NCBI GenBank assembly: GCA_902537215.1
Contig: CACBAM010000007.1
Coordinates: 1 to 64,000 of the forward strand
Length of the DNA: 64,000 bases
Reading direction: 5' to 3'
Source: an uncultured Alphaproteobacteria bacterium
Lineage (GTDB): Bacteria > Pseudomonadota > Alphaproteobacteria > Rhodobacterales > Rhodobacteraceae
The notes under the pieces are model-generated. The model saw only the letters and a list, made by a program, of their open reading frames with translations. It had not been told where the DNA came from and did no database searches. Positions 1 to 9,609 of this stretch are shown in pieces; the first letter of the stretch is position 1; each line of letters starts with the position of its first letter. Both the position numbers and the translations under genes were made by a program.

Positions 1-7
1 TTTTCTG

Positions 8-13
8 CTCCTT
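8..13 (-). promoter_or_regulatory. Shine-Dalgarno site of a gene starting just left of the window
   Basis: On the minus strand this reads AAGGAG inside AAAAAGGAGCAGAAAA, about 75 bases downstream of the PHA synthase stop. The spacing to the window edge (7 bases) is right for a start codon just outside. This suggests that another leftward gene follows phaC, but its identity cannot be seen. Confidence 0.35.
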
Positions 14-84
14 TTTATATGCGGATACAGCAATATATGCTGCATTTGCATAAAATGTCAATATATTTTTTTGCAATCGCAGAA

Positions 85-1896
85 TTACTTGTAATTTTTC
101 ATAACGTATTTGCCGGGTGCCAGCCCCAAAGAGGGATAGTCTTTATGAGAACCAGGCACATATGCTTTTTCATGGGAGCTAGATCTAGCTTTGATCCAGG
201 TAGACCAATAGGGCCACCAAGATCCCTCATGTCGATCTGCAGTCTTAAACCAATCGTCGGGATCCGAAAATGATTTCGAGTTTGTCCAATAGCCATATTT
301 CTTACTATATGCTGGATTAATTATACCTGCAATATGTCCACTACCAGCTAAGACAAACCTTTTGTTACCTGAGGACTTATTTAAACCATAGAAGGATGAT
401 CGCCAAGGAGCAATATGATCAGTGTGCGTCGCTACAACGAAAATAGGTATATCAATGTATTTGAGTGAAAGCCTTTCCCCTATTAATGTTAATTCGCCTC
501 TTGACAGTTGATTTTCTTTGTAAAAATTATTCAAATATTCCAGTGCCATTTTTCCAGGTAAATTGGTAGAATCTCCGTTCCAATAGAGCAAATCAAAACG
601 AGGGGGCTTTTTCCCCATTAAATATGATCGAACAGCGGGCCCATAAACTAAATCATTTGAGCGTAAAAAACTGAAAGTTTGAGCAAGAAACGACCCTTCC
701 ATATACCCTACCTTTTCGATTTGTCGATTTATCTCATCTAGATATTCATCTGTAATAAATAATGACAAATCTCCGGGGTCTTCAAAATCGGTTAGCGTAG
801 TAAAAAAAGTTGCAGAATTAACGAAGTTTTCACCCTTTTTGCAAAGGTAAGATAAGGCCGTAGCTAAAAGTGTTCCTCCTATGCAGTATCCTATGCAATT
901 TATTTTTTCCTGCTCTGTAATAGCTTTAACTACTTTTGAGGCTTCAAAAAAGCCTTTTTCAATATAATCTGTGAAATTAACCTCAGTATGCTCCTTACCA
1001 GGATTTACCCAGGAGATAATAAACGTTGAAATGCCTTGTTCTACTGCGAATTTAACGAAACTATTTCTAGGTTGAAGGTCTAAATTATAAAACTTGTTTA
1101 TCCAAGGAGGAACAATGAGTAGGGGAGTCTTTGAAACCGTCTCCGTAAGTGGCTTATAGTGTATTAACTCAAATAAATCATTTCTGAAAATAACCCGACC
1201 TTCAGTAATAGCAAGATTTTCTCCTACTTCAAATGCCTGTGTGTCTGTCAGGGATACTGTTAGATCACCAGTGCTATTTTCTACATCAGTTACAAGATTT
1301 TCGAGACCGTCAACCAAAGACTTTCCATTAGTTTCAAGAGCTTGTGTTAGAGCTTCGGGATTAGTTCCTAGAAAATTAGAAGGAGAAAAAAACTCAATCA
1401 TCTGTTTGGTAAAAAAACTTATTTGCTTTTTATCAGACTTGCTCAATCCATCTAAATCATCAATTGTTTCTTCAATGATCTTTGACGATATAGTGTAATG
1501 CTGTTTTATTAGTTTAAAGTATAGGTTTTCATCCCAACCCTGATCAGTCTTTTCAGGCTCCTTATTTTGATCTTTTTTGGAACCAGCACTTTTAAGAATG
1601 TCATTTTGGATACTTGTCCAATTTTCCAAAGTCGACTTATAATATTTAACTTGATTTTCAATAAGCTTCGTTGGATTAGACAAAATCTCTGAAAAATATT
1701 TTGCAGAAGCTTTATAATATAACTCTTGAGAAGGTTGAGTTTTAACCTCAGGATCAGGTGTTTTAGAAGATAAAGCTATTACTAGTCGCTTTGTAAGCGT
1801 GTCTATTTTGTCAAAATTGTTGAGTAATTCCTTGTATTCTTTCGGACCTACAGCAACGTCATCTTTCAGATTTTTGTTTTCTTCTTGCACTTTCAT
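85..1896 (-). CDS. phaC: class I poly(3-hydroxyalkanoate) synthase PhaC
   Basis: Polymerises (R)-3-hydroxyacyl-CoA into storage polyester at the granule surface. The 603-residue product has the PhaC N-terminal domain (about residues 60-250) followed by an alpha/beta-hydrolase core. The lipase-like box is GYCIGG, with the catalytic Cys at residue 338. The other triad members fit Asp493 (HTDHIAPW) and His521 (AGSGHIAG). Length is normal for class I synthases (about 590). The extreme N-terminus is charged and low in complexity, as is common. It starts at an ATG with no strong ribosome binding site. It is divergent from the depolymerase gene, with 59 bases between. The family assignment is secure; substrate chain length (most likely C3-C5) is inferred from the class. 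Confidence 0.95.
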   Translation of the reverse strand: MKVQEENKNLKDDVAVGPKEYKELLNNFDKIDTLTKRLVIALSSKTPDPEVKTQPSQELYYKASAKYFSEILSNPTKLIENQVKYYKSTLENWTSIQNDILKSAGSKKDQNKEPEKTDQGWDENLYFKLIKQHYTISSKIIEETIDDLDGLSKSDKKQISFFTKQMIEFFSPSNFLGTNPEALTQALETNGKSLVDGLENLVTDVENSTGDLTVSLTDTQAFEVGENLAITEGRVIFRNDLFELIHYKPLTETVSKTPLLIVPPWINKFYNLDLQPRNSFVKFAVEQGISTFIISWVNPGKEHTEVNFTDYIEKGFFEASKVVKAITEQEKINCIGYCIGGTLLATALSYLCKKGENFVNSATFFTTLTDFEDPGDLSLFITDEYLDEINRQIEKVGYMEGSFLAQTFSFLRSNDLVYGPAVRSYLMGKKPPRFDLLYWNGDSTNLPGKMALEYLNNFYKENQLSRGELTLIGERLSLKYIDIPIFVVATHTDHIAPWRSSFYGLNKSSGNKRFVLAGSGHIAGIINPAYSKKYGYWTNSKSFSDPDDWFKTADRHEGSWWPYWSTWIKARSSSHEKAYVPGSHKDYPSLGLAPGKYVMKNYK

Positions 1897-1955
1897 TGCT
1901 ATCGTTATTAATAGAGTAGATATAAAACCTTAATTTTAAAAAGCTAGTAAAAACT

Positions 1956-3182
1956 ATGCTATTACCTACATACGACTATTTCGAAAATTTAAGACAATAC
2001 AATAAGTGGGTCGCGTCAACAACAAGAGCTTTTTGGGAAAATCCATTATTTGGTTTGTACCCAAGTCCTATTCCTTCAACTCTTGCAGCGTGGGGAAAGG
2101 TAACTGAGCACAGCTTATCAAGAATTACGTCTAAGCCTGACTGGGGAATAGACTCTGTTATTTCGGACGGGATTGAGTATCTTGTAGCGTTAGAGACAAT
2201 TAAAGAACTTCCTTTTTGTAATCTGATTAAATTTAAGAGCACACGACGAAAGAAAATAGATCGAAAAGTGCTAATCATTGCTCCAATGTCTGGACATTAC
2301 GCAACGTTGACTAGAAATACTGTTATTTCTCTTCTTCCTAACTGTGATGTGTATGTGACTGACTGGATAAATGCCCGAGATGTTCCTTTTTCTGCAGGTA
2401 AGTTCGATATTGAAGATTTTACAAAGTACTTGGTAGATTTTTTTCGTGATCTATCGCCAGACCTCAATGTTATGGCTGTTTGCCAACCAGCTCCTCTTGC
2501 GCTCGCAGCTGCAGCGATTACTTCAGAAAGATTTCCTGAATTTAATCCAAAATCACTTACTTTGATAGGTGGGCCAATCGATCCTGATGCCAATCCAACA
2601 GATGTCACGGACTTTGGTCGCAGAACCTCGATGGAGGCACTTGAATCAACTGTAACCATGCCTGTCGGCTTGAATTATAAAGGAGTAGGACGTGAAGTAT
2701 ATCCAGGAGCAATCCAATTAGCGTCATTTATGGCAATGAACCAGGAGACTCATAGTAAAGCTTTTATCGATCAAATTGAAAAGGAAGCCGCAGGTCAAGC
2801 ATCAGAATACGATAGACATAACAAATTTTATGACGAATATCTAGCAGTTATGGATATGACAGCTGAATTTTATCTCTCGACAGTAGATAGGATATTTAAA
2901 AAGCGAGAGATCGCTAAGAATGAGTTTTCTATTGATGAACAACCTGTTGATCTTAGAAAAATCACTACCATTCCAACATTTATCATTGAAGGCACTAACG
3001 ATGATATTTCAGCACCTGGTCAATGCTCTGCGGCTTTAAATATTTTGAATAAGTTAGCAAAAAATATGAAGTTTTCACATATACAAGATGGGGCAGGTCA
3101 CTACGGTATTTTTAGTGGAAAGGCTTGGCGAACAGAGATACGGCCACTTTTTCTTGAATTTATAGATAATAAATGCAGTTAA
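1956..3182 (+). CDS. phaZ: intracellular PHA depolymerase PhaZ
   Basis: Mobilises stored polyhydroxybutyrate inside the cell. The 408-residue protein has the architecture of the Ralstonia/Rhizobium PhaZ family: an N-terminal segment rich in aromatic residues, then an alpha/beta-hydrolase fold in which the nucleophile is Cys rather than Ser. Here it is Cys176, in VMAVCQPAP. The likely acid is in EGTNDDISAP and the likely His in GAGHYGIFSG near the C-terminus. There is no signal peptide, consistent with a cytoplasmic enzyme. Divergent from phaC across a 59-base gap that must hold both promoters, so synthesis and breakdown genes are side by side. It ends 13 bases from the convergent gene at 3196. 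Confidence 0.93.
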   Translation: MLLPTYDYFENLRQYNKWVASTTRAFWENPLFGLYPSPIPSTLAAWGKVTEHSLSRITSKPDWGIDSVISDGIEYLVALETIKELPFCNLIKFKSTRRKKIDRKVLIIAPMSGHYATLTRNTVISLLPNCDVYVTDWINARDVPFSAGKFDIEDFTKYLVDFFRDLSPDLNVMAVCQPAPLALAAAAITSERFPEFNPKSLTLIGGPIDPDANPTDVTDFGRRTSMEALESTVTMPVGLNYKGVGREVYPGAIQLASFMAMNQETHSKAFIDQIEKEAAGQASEYDRHNKFYDEYLAVMDMTAEFYLSTVDRIFKKREIAKNEFSIDEQPVDLRKITTIPTFIIEGTNDDISAPGQCSAALNILNKLAKNMKFSHIQDGAGHYGIFSGKAWRTEIRPLFLEFIDNKCS

Positions 3183-3195
3183 TTTAAAAATTGGA

Positions 3196-3516
3196 TTATT
3201 CTTCAGGGTTTATAAGCTTTTGATCTTTAATATTGTCAGCTGTAACAAAACGCTGCATCTCAGAAGGCATAGTTATCATTAGTTCGTGATATCCTCCTTT
3301 ATCAAGCGCGTCCATAATATCATCTGCACTATCGGCATACCAATGACAGAAAAAAAAATCTTCTTTTCCCATCCAATGAGCTAGTGTCTCAGCCTTGTCA
3401 GTTTTGACTGAGTCAAAAAATTCTTGTTCAGTCATATTAGAAGTGAATTCAGTACCTTGTTTTTTCGCATCCTCATTTAACCAAGTATGCGTACAAATGA
3501 AATGTTTTTTTCCCAT
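3196..3516 (-). CDS. small hypothetical protein, possibly a dimeric alpha/beta-barrel type
   Basis: A 106-residue soluble protein starting MGKKHFICTHTW. The frame opens four codons earlier at a TTG, but the ATG at 3516 has GGGAG five bases upstream, so I take that start. Alternating short strands and helices and a HWYADSADDIMDAL segment recall the small ferredoxin-fold dimeric proteins (DUF4242-like, nickel-binding, NIPSNAP-type). I cannot assign it firmly and infer no function. It stands alone on the minus strand, convergent with phaZ and divergent from the first cyclase gene. Confidence 0.7.
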   Translation of the reverse strand: MGKKHFICTHTWLNEDAKKQGTEFTSNMTEQEFFDSVKTDKAETLAHWMGKEDFFFCHWYADSADDIMDALDKGGYHELMITMPSEMQRFVTADNIKDQKLINPEE

Positions 3517-3631
3517 TATATCTCCCAAGCTTTTAATAATAAATTACGAAAAAACGTGATTAAATCAAATTAAATAGGCTGGAAAATAAGAGTAGTCTAT
3601 AATATCTAAATAAAACTTAGAGTAATAAGAT

Positions 3632-5149
3632 ATGTCTAGTGAAATTAAAGCTACAATTCCTGGTGCTTCGCTTGCATCAACAATAAAAGTACTAGCGGGG
3701 CTTGGTCCACTTGGTGAAAAAGTTTTAAAGCAAAATGGAATAAGTGAGATTGATCCAAAAAAAAATTACCCGAGTTCCATTAGACTAAAAATATTTGAGG
3801 AGGTAAGAAGTAGATTTGGTACTGACGCATTATATGCAATTGGTATAGAGCAAGGGCTTTTAATGTTATCTATGCTACCTGATTTTGGTAAGTACATAGA
3901 TAATTCTAGAAAAACATACTCGATGAGATCGGTGTCTTCAAACAATAGAACTAGAAATTTCAACTTTATAGATGAAACTTTGCCTGGGCTACAAAAAATT
4001 ACAAATGATTACATGGGGCAATTTCGTAGCAATAAGCTAAAAGGTGATATAGGTTTCAAACGTATATCAGAAGATACATGGGAAATGGCATTTGTTCTCG
4101 CTCAGCCATTGAAAAATTGGAAATTTGGAATTGGAAATTATCATATTTTTCTTATTAACCTTTTTGGCGATTTGTTCGATATTGATTATAAACTTGATGA
4201 AAAAAGTGAAGATATTGATGATGGTTGGTCAAGTGGAGCTTTTATCCTCAAATTTTTACCAAATGAGACTTTAAGGGATCAGAAAGAGATAATCGCAAAT
4301 ACAAGACTTAAAGCGCATGAAGGTCTCATGAAAGCTGTTTTAGAGGATGCTGAACGAAAAAAAGAGGAAACCGAGAGGTTATCTGTAAATTTGGCTAAAT
4401 ACCTTCCTCCGCAAGTCCACGAAGCAATTTTTTCTGGTGAATTTGATACTGGAATTACTACAAAAAGACGTAAATTAACTATTTTTTTTAGTGATATCTC
4501 AAATTTTACATCTACCTCGGAAGGTCTTCAACCGGAAGATCTAACAAGGTATCTTAATGAATACTTTTCAGAGATGACTGATATTGCGCTCGATCACGGT
4601 GCAACAATTGATAAATATATAGGAGACGCAATGATGGTATTTTTTGGTGACCCAGACAGTAAGGGTGAACAAGAAGATGCAAGAGCATGCGTTAAAATGG
4701 CATTGAAAATGCGCGATAGAATATCTGATTTACAAGATAAATGGCAAAAACAAGGTTTTGCAGATCCATTCGTGATTAGGATGGGCATGAATACTGGTTA
4801 TTGTAACGTAGGTAACTTTGGAAGCGACCAACGGCTTACTTATACAATTATTGGTAGTGAAGTAAATGTTGCTCAACGCTTGGAGGCATCAGCACAGCCA
4901 GGAGGGATATTGATGTCTTATGAAACATACGCACACGCTCAGGACTTGATAGAAGTAGAGCAACTAAATAGCATTTCGATGAAAGGAGTAAAAAGAGAAA
5001 TTAAAGTATTTTCGGTTTTAAATGAAATTAGACAGAGAAATAATAGAAAAGAATCTTCTCATAAAATAAAAAATGTTCCAGAAAGGATAGCGGATAGGCT
5101 GGATGCTCTCGAAACCAAAATTGAAGAGATTTTGGATCGGATAAAATGA
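3632..5149 (+). CDS. class III adenylate/guanylate cyclase with a conserved N-terminal sensor-like domain
   Basis: 505 residues in three parts. The N-terminal domain (about residues 1-225) has no predicted membrane segment. A short charged helix (EDAERKKEETERL) follows, then a class III cyclase domain (about residues 275-455), and finally a coiled-coil tail. The catalytic domain keeps both metal aspartates (FFSDISNF and YIGDAMM), the substrate lysine (TIDKYIGD), the adenine-specifying Thr (YTIIG) and the transition-state Asn/Arg pair (NVAQRLE). It should therefore be active, probably on ATP. The N-terminal domain opens with IPGASLASTIKVLAGLGPLG, which is repeated almost exactly in the next gene; I do not recognise the family. 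Its stop overlaps the start of the next gene by 4 bases (ATGA), so the two are translationally coupled. Confidence 0.9.
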   Translation: MSSEIKATIPGASLASTIKVLAGLGPLGEKVLKQNGISEIDPKKNYPSSIRLKIFEEVRSRFGTDALYAIGIEQGLLMLSMLPDFGKYIDNSRKTYSMRSVSSNNRTRNFNFIDETLPGLQKITNDYMGQFRSNKLKGDIGFKRISEDTWEMAFVLAQPLKNWKFGIGNYHIFLINLFGDLFDIDYKLDEKSEDIDDGWSSGAFILKFLPNETLRDQKEIIANTRLKAHEGLMKAVLEDAERKKEETERLSVNLAKYLPPQVHEAIFSGEFDTGITTKRRKLTIFFSDISNFTSTSEGLQPEDLTRYLNEYFSEMTDIALDHGATIDKYIGDAMMVFFGDPDSKGEQEDARACVKMALKMRDRISDLQDKWQKQGFADPFVIRMGMNTGYCNVGNFGSDQRLTYTIIGSEVNVAQRLEASAQPGGILMSYETYAHAQDLIEVEQLNSISMKGVKREIKVFSVLNEIRQRNNRKESSHKIKNVPERIADRLDALETKIEEILDRIK

Positions 5150-6708
5150 GCACACCCGCCATCAAAACAATAAATGAAATGAAGATACCAGGAGCCGCGC
5201 TAGCTTCCACGATAAAAGTGCTTGCTGGATTAGGGCCTTTGGGAGAAAGGGTTCTTAAAGAGCACGGAATTACTCAAATTGATAATGATAAAGAGTATCC
5301 CAGTCATCTAAGAGCAAGAATTTTTGAGGAGATAAGAACCCGTTTCGGGAAAGAAGCACTTTATGCTATTGGGCTTGAACAAGGTATTTTAATGCTTTCA
5401 ATAGTACCTTCAATTGGCAAATTTATAGACGATTTCAGGATAAAATATAAAAAAGAGCTTTTAGATCACTCTAATTTCTCTAAAAACCTCAAGATTTTAG
5501 ATCAAACTCTGCCAGATTGGGAAAAAATAACAAATGATTACCTTGGGCAAATGCACAATGATAAAGTGCGATCTAAATTAAATTTTATAAAGATAGGTCC
5601 AGGTAAATACGAAGTTCCGGTTATAAGCTCTCAAGTAGTTGAAAATAACAATTTTTTTGAAGCCAACTATTCAGTTTTTTTGATAAGTATGTTTTCAGAA
5701 CTCTTCGACATTAAAATGGCTATCGATGAAGAAAATAGTGAGGATATGGATAACGGTTTCAGCAGATACCAATATACAATAACTTTTAATCAACTACAAA
5801 AAACAAGGAACCATAAAGAACATTTAGCTGAAATCAGGTTTGATGCAAATCAACTTCTTTTGAGAAGGGTATTAGAGGAAGCAGAACAGCAAAAAAATCT
5901 CGTTCAAAAACAAAAAGAAGATACAGAAAAACTGTCTTCAAAACTAGGTAAGTATTTACCGCCTCAAATTCATAATGCGCTCTTTTCTGGCCAATTTGAT
6001 ACTGGAATCGCAACCAAAAGAAAAAAACTAACTATTTTTTTTAGCGATATAAAAAACTTCACATCTTCATCGGAAGGTTTACAACCGGAAGATTTAACTA
6101 AATATCTAAATGAGTATTTCTCTGAAATGACTGACATAGCGCTTACTTATGGAGCAACGATAGATAAATATATTGGTGATGCGATGATGGTATTTTTTGG
6201 TGACCCAGAAAGTAAAGGAGAAAGAGAGGATGCAAGAGCATGTATAAAAATGGCTTTAAATATGCAAAGAAAAATAAAAAGCCTCCAAAGTAAATGGAGA
6301 AACGAGGGCTTTTATGAGCCATTCCAAATTAGAATGGGAATTAATACCGGTTATTGTAATGTCGGAAATTTTGGTAGTGAACAGAGGTTGACTTATACAA
6401 TTATTGGTGGAGAGGTAAATATAGCCCAAAGGTTAGAAGCTGCCGCGCCTAGTGATGGGATATTAATGTCCTATGAAAGCTATGCTCATGCACAAGATTT
6501 AGTCGAAGTAGATGAATTAAACTCAATTAATATGAAAGGTATTAATAGGGAAATCAAAGTGTTTTCAGTTATTCGTGATCTAAAAACGAAAAAAATAGCA
6601 AAAGATGAAAGCAAGATATCTCTGATAAAAAGTGAAAAAAATTCACTCGAATTAAGGATAGATAGGCTAGAAAAGCTTGTTTCTGAAATGATATCAAAAT
6701 TAAATTAA
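5146..6708 (+). CDS. class III adenylate/guanylate cyclase, tandem paralogue of the preceding gene
   Basis: 520 residues with the same layout as its neighbour: an N-terminal domain beginning IPGAALASTIKVLAGLGPLG, a longer charged linker (about residues 235-275), a class III cyclase domain (about residues 290-470) and a C-terminal coiled coil. All key catalytic residues are present: FFSDIKNF, TIDKYIGDAMM, YTIIGGEVN and NIAQRLE. Its start overlaps the upstream stop by 4 bases. The cyclase domains are far more alike than the middle of the N-terminal domains. That suggests a tandem duplication followed by divergence of the input side, perhaps forming a heterodimer or two sensors with one output. 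No terminator is evident, though a perfect 12-base palindrome follows the stop. Confidence 0.9.
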   Translation: MSTPAIKTINEMKIPGAALASTIKVLAGLGPLGERVLKEHGITQIDNDKEYPSHLRARIFEEIRTRFGKEALYAIGLEQGILMLSIVPSIGKFIDDFRIKYKKELLDHSNFSKNLKILDQTLPDWEKITNDYLGQMHNDKVRSKLNFIKIGPGKYEVPVISSQVVENNNFFEANYSVFLISMFSELFDIKMAIDEENSEDMDNGFSRYQYTITFNQLQKTRNHKEHLAEIRFDANQLLLRRVLEEAEQQKNLVQKQKEDTEKLSSKLGKYLPPQIHNALFSGQFDTGIATKRKKLTIFFSDIKNFTSSSEGLQPEDLTKYLNEYFSEMTDIALTYGATIDKYIGDAMMVFFGDPESKGEREDARACIKMALNMQRKIKSLQSKWRNEGFYEPFQIRMGINTGYCNVGNFGSEQRLTYTIIGGEVNIAQRLEAAAPSDGILMSYESYAHAQDLVEVDELNSINMKGINREIKVFSVIRDLKTKKIAKDESKISLIKSEKNSLELRIDRLEKLVSEMISKLN

Positions 6709-6888
6709 ACAGTTAACTGTGTAAGTATATGTTTTTATTTGGTTTTGCCATAAATTGTTAAAGTAAAAAAATAACATAATATATATTATGCGCCAAATTA
6801 ATAAAGCAACAATGTCTTATTCTATTTTTTAAAAGCTAATCTAATTAGAAAAAAAATTTCTTTACACAACTTATTCTATTCACCCTAT

Positions 6889-8037
6889 TTAAATGACAAC
6901 CTTTTTATAGAAGTCTAGTATGTCTTTTATTAAGGAAGATGGTTGCTCTAGAGCGGCAAAGTGACCGCCTTTATCCATTTCAGTCCAATGAACCAAGTTA
7001 AAAAGCCTTTCAACATATGACTTAGGAGGCCATGTTAAAAACTCTTTTGGATAAACAGCGCATCCAGTTGGAACCTCTACCCTTCTTCCATCCTGAGAGA
7101 GTATTCGTCCCCCTTCTTTGGCTCTGCCATAATAAATCCAGGATGATGTATTAAATGATTTCGTTAGGATATAGATCATAATATTAGTTAATAAATCGTC
7201 TTTTTGGTATGTCAGTTCTATACTTCTATCCTCTAAATCGGACCAATAATAAAATTTTTCTATTATCCATGCAGCTACACCTACAGGACTATCCATCATA
7301 GCGTAACTAAGTGTTTGAGGCTTTGTGCTTTGTATGGCAAAATATCCGCTCTGAGAGACGTAATCTTTACTAAATTGCCTATCCCAACTTTTTTCTTCCT
7401 CTGTTTTTGGCCCATCTATATGTCTTGCGGGGAGCATGTTAATATGAATACCTTTACAATTCTTCGAGTGATCGAACCCAAGCCACGTGGAAATTGCACT
7501 CCCCCAATCACCTCCTTGAGCAACATATTTTTTATAACCAAGCTTTTCAGTCATAAGTTTATTAAAAATGCTAGCAATTTTTCTTGGTCCAATAGGATTC
7601 TCTGGTTTCCCAGAAAATGCAAAACCTGGAATAGAGGGTGCAATAATATCAAAGCAAACTTCATTATTATTACCATATTTTTCAGGTTCACAAAGTGGAT
7701 CAATGATTTCAAGAAATTCAACTGTTGAACCGGGCCATCCATGAATTAAAATCAACGGAATAGCCTTTGGAGAAGAAGATTTTTTAATTATGAAATGAAT
7801 ATCAAGATCATCTACTTTTGTTTTGTAATTAGGAAATTGGTTTAATCTGGCTTCTTGAGATTTCCAGTCATATTCCTTTGTCCAATAGTCAGCTAAATTT
7901 TTCATATAATCAATATTTGTTCCGAAAGACCAGCCTCCATCTTTAGGCATTTCATGCCATGGGAAGGATGCTACCTTGGTTTTTACGTTTTGTATTTCAA
8001 CATCTGAAAAATTTATTTCAAAAGCATTAATATCCAT
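6889..8037 (-). CDS. epoxide hydrolase, EHN-domain alpha/beta-hydrolase
   Basis: 382 residues matching the microsomal-type epoxide hydrolase family found in bacteria: an N-terminal EHN domain (about residues 5-110) followed by the alpha/beta-hydrolase core. The oxyanion motif HGWPGS lies at residues 99-104. The nucleophile is Asp177 in QGGDWGS, and the His is in DKGGHFAALEQP near the C-terminus. There is no signal peptide or membrane anchor. It would hydrolyse an epoxide to a diol; the substrate is unknown. It lies between the cyclase pair and a crotonase gene on the same strand, 116 bases apart, so co-transcription is possible but not shown. Confidence 0.9.
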   Translation of the reverse strand: MDINAFEINFSDVEIQNVKTKVASFPWHEMPKDGGWSFGTNIDYMKNLADYWTKEYDWKSQEARLNQFPNYKTKVDDLDIHFIIKKSSSPKAIPLILIHGWPGSTVEFLEIIDPLCEPEKYGNNNEVCFDIIAPSIPGFAFSGKPENPIGPRKIASIFNKLMTEKLGYKKYVAQGGDWGSAISTWLGFDHSKNCKGIHINMLPARHIDGPKTEEEKSWDRQFSKDYVSQSGYFAIQSTKPQTLSYAMMDSPVGVAAWIIEKFYYWSDLEDRSIELTYQKDDLLTNIMIYILTKSFNTSSWIYYGRAKEGGRILSQDGRRVEVPTGCAVYPKEFLTWPPKSYVERLFNLVHWTEMDKGGHFAALEQPSSLIKDILDFYKKVVI

Positions 8038-8153
8038 TTTTTTATCCTGAATTTTTACTTGATTTCATCTTTTTTTAGAGTCCTAGAAAATAAAGACTCA
8101 AGCTGATCAAATCATTAATTGTTAGATTTTCACTTCCGATTACATATTGAATA

Positions 8154-8951
8154 TTAAATATTCTCGAAATCACCATGCCGACCCGCACCGGTTGAGAACC
8201 TCTCTAAACCCGCTAGACCTTCCTTGGGATTAGCATCTACTCCATTCATCCATTCCAACTTCAAACCCTCTCGGATAGTCAGTCCCCGTGTCTCGATTAT
8301 AGACCTACGATCAGCCAATACTGCTGCCTGAGGAAATCGAGCTATTTCACGTGCCATGGCCTCTGCCTCTTGACGAGTACTTCCAGTATTCACAATTTTC
8401 TCGCATAATCCTATTTGATATGCTTCTTGAGCTGTTACTTTCCGACCAGTCATCGCAATCTCAAGTGCTTTACCTTGACCAACAAGTCTCGGAAGACGAA
8501 CTGTACCTCCATCAAGCAGTGGTATACCCCAACGACGACAATAAACTCCAAAATAAGCGTCCTCTGCCATAATTCTTATATCGCACCAAAGCGCGAGCTC
8601 CATTCCCCCGGCTACTGCAGGACCCTCTATAGCACCGATTAAAGGTTTATTCAGTTCCATTCTAGATGGCCCTAATGGACCTCTCGGCGGCTCAGAAGAC
8701 CCTATAGGGAAATCTAGCTTGTGAAGCTCTTCTCTACTTTCACCCAAGGTATGAGCATACTTGAGATCCCAACCAGCACAAAATGCTCCTCCCTCTCCAT
8801 AAAAAACTCCAACTTTTGCATCGCTATTATTGAATTCATTAAATGCTTCTACCAAATCATCAGCTGACTCTGGATCCATCGCATTCCGTGCCTCAGGACG
8901 ATTGTGAATAATTGTCCAGACATCATCTGTTTTAACTATTTCTACTGTCAT
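8154..8951 (-). CDS. enoyl-CoA hydratase/isomerase (crotonase) family protein
   Basis: A 265-residue crotonase-fold protein. The first oxyanion segment is FCAGWDLKYA and the second GPAVAGGMELALWCD. In the usual active-site stretch the sequence is GVYCRRWGIPLLDGGTVRLP. Arg and Cys stand where standard hydratases carry the first catalytic Glu, and an Asp is near the second Glu position. This variant is common in a subgroup annotated only as crotonase family, so simple enoyl-CoA hydration should not be assumed. Starts at an ATG. The CoA substrate cannot be deduced from the neighbours (epoxide hydrolase, GGCT-like protein). Confidence 0.88.
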   Translation of the reverse strand: MTVEIVKTDDVWTIIHNRPEARNAMDPESADDLVEAFNEFNNSDAKVGVFYGEGGAFCAGWDLKYAHTLGESREELHKLDFPIGSSEPPRGPLGPSRMELNKPLIGAIEGPAVAGGMELALWCDIRIMAEDAYFGVYCRRWGIPLLDGGTVRLPRLVGQGKALEIAMTGRKVTAQEAYQIGLCEKIVNTGSTRQEAEAMAREIARFPQAAVLADRRSIIETRGLTIREGLKLEWMNGVDANPKEGLAGLERFSTGAGRHGDFENI

Positions 8952-9087
8952 TTTTAAACCTTTTTAGTTTTTATTACCTGATAAATTTATTATATTTATC
9001 TATATTTATTAAAAAAGATCTTATTATTCCAAATTTATATGAGTGAGCTATATCTATATTAATTTACTTATGTGTTTTGAGCCAAAT

Positions 9088-9609
9088 TTAGGTCCTCAAC
9101 CAAACCCATAAGTATACTCTTAAAGAAAAAATCTCGGATAAAATCGGATAATAAACACTAGGCCTTCGCTCTAAACTATCTATATATTTCTGCGATAAAT
9201 TGTTTTCTTTAGCGGCGCTTATTAAAATTTTTAAGTATCTTTTGGATGGAGGAATATCTTTAGCTTCGTTTGTTTTATATATAAGCGTATATGCTGTTTT
9301 TCTTAAGCCTTCTACATAAACTGATAATTTCACTAACTTATAATCTTCTCCCTCTGTATTCACTATCTTTTGCAAATCTTCTTTATCAATTCTATGTATT
9401 ACACCTTCAACTTTTACACCTTTACAATTTCTTATATTTGCAAAGGAGGGCTCCAGAAAATTTGGGCCACCCATATTCATTATTAATTGGTAATCTTTTA
9501 AAACCCCAACATTGCTCTCATGAGGGATAATTTTTCTTCTTTTTATGAGATACTGAGTTGACATATTTGACCCATACCCAAAATAAAGAACAGTTTTTGC
9601 TCGATCCAT
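9088..9609 (-). CDS. gamma-glutamylcyclotransferase-like protein
   Basis: 173 residues beginning MDRAKTVLYFGYGSNM. The YGSN loop near the N-terminus is the hallmark of the GGCT/AIG2 fold, and a Glu in the NTEGEDY stretch fits the catalytic acid. Length matches the small GGCT family (about 150-190). Such enzymes release 5-oxoproline from gamma-glutamyl amines or peptides, but substrates vary widely. The last dozen residues (hydrophobic, Trp-rich) look unlike the family, so a late frameshift in the tail is possible. It stands alone with 136 bases on one side and the decayed gene region on the other. Confidence 0.75.
   Translation of the reverse strand: MDRAKTVLYFGYGSNMSTQYLIKRRKIIPHESNVGVLKDYQLIMNMGGPNFLEPSFANIRNCKGVKVEGVIHRIDKEDLQKIVNTEGEDYKLVKLSVYVEGLRKTAYTLIYKTNEAKDIPPSKRYLKILISAAKENNLSQKYIDSLERRPSVYYPILSEIFSLRVYLWVWLRT

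Noticed and set aside
6709-6720. Perfect palindrome ACAGTTAACTGT after the second cyclase gene
   Set aside because: It is 12 bases, starts at the stop codon boundary and has no T tract, so it is not a terminator; nothing else supports a function.
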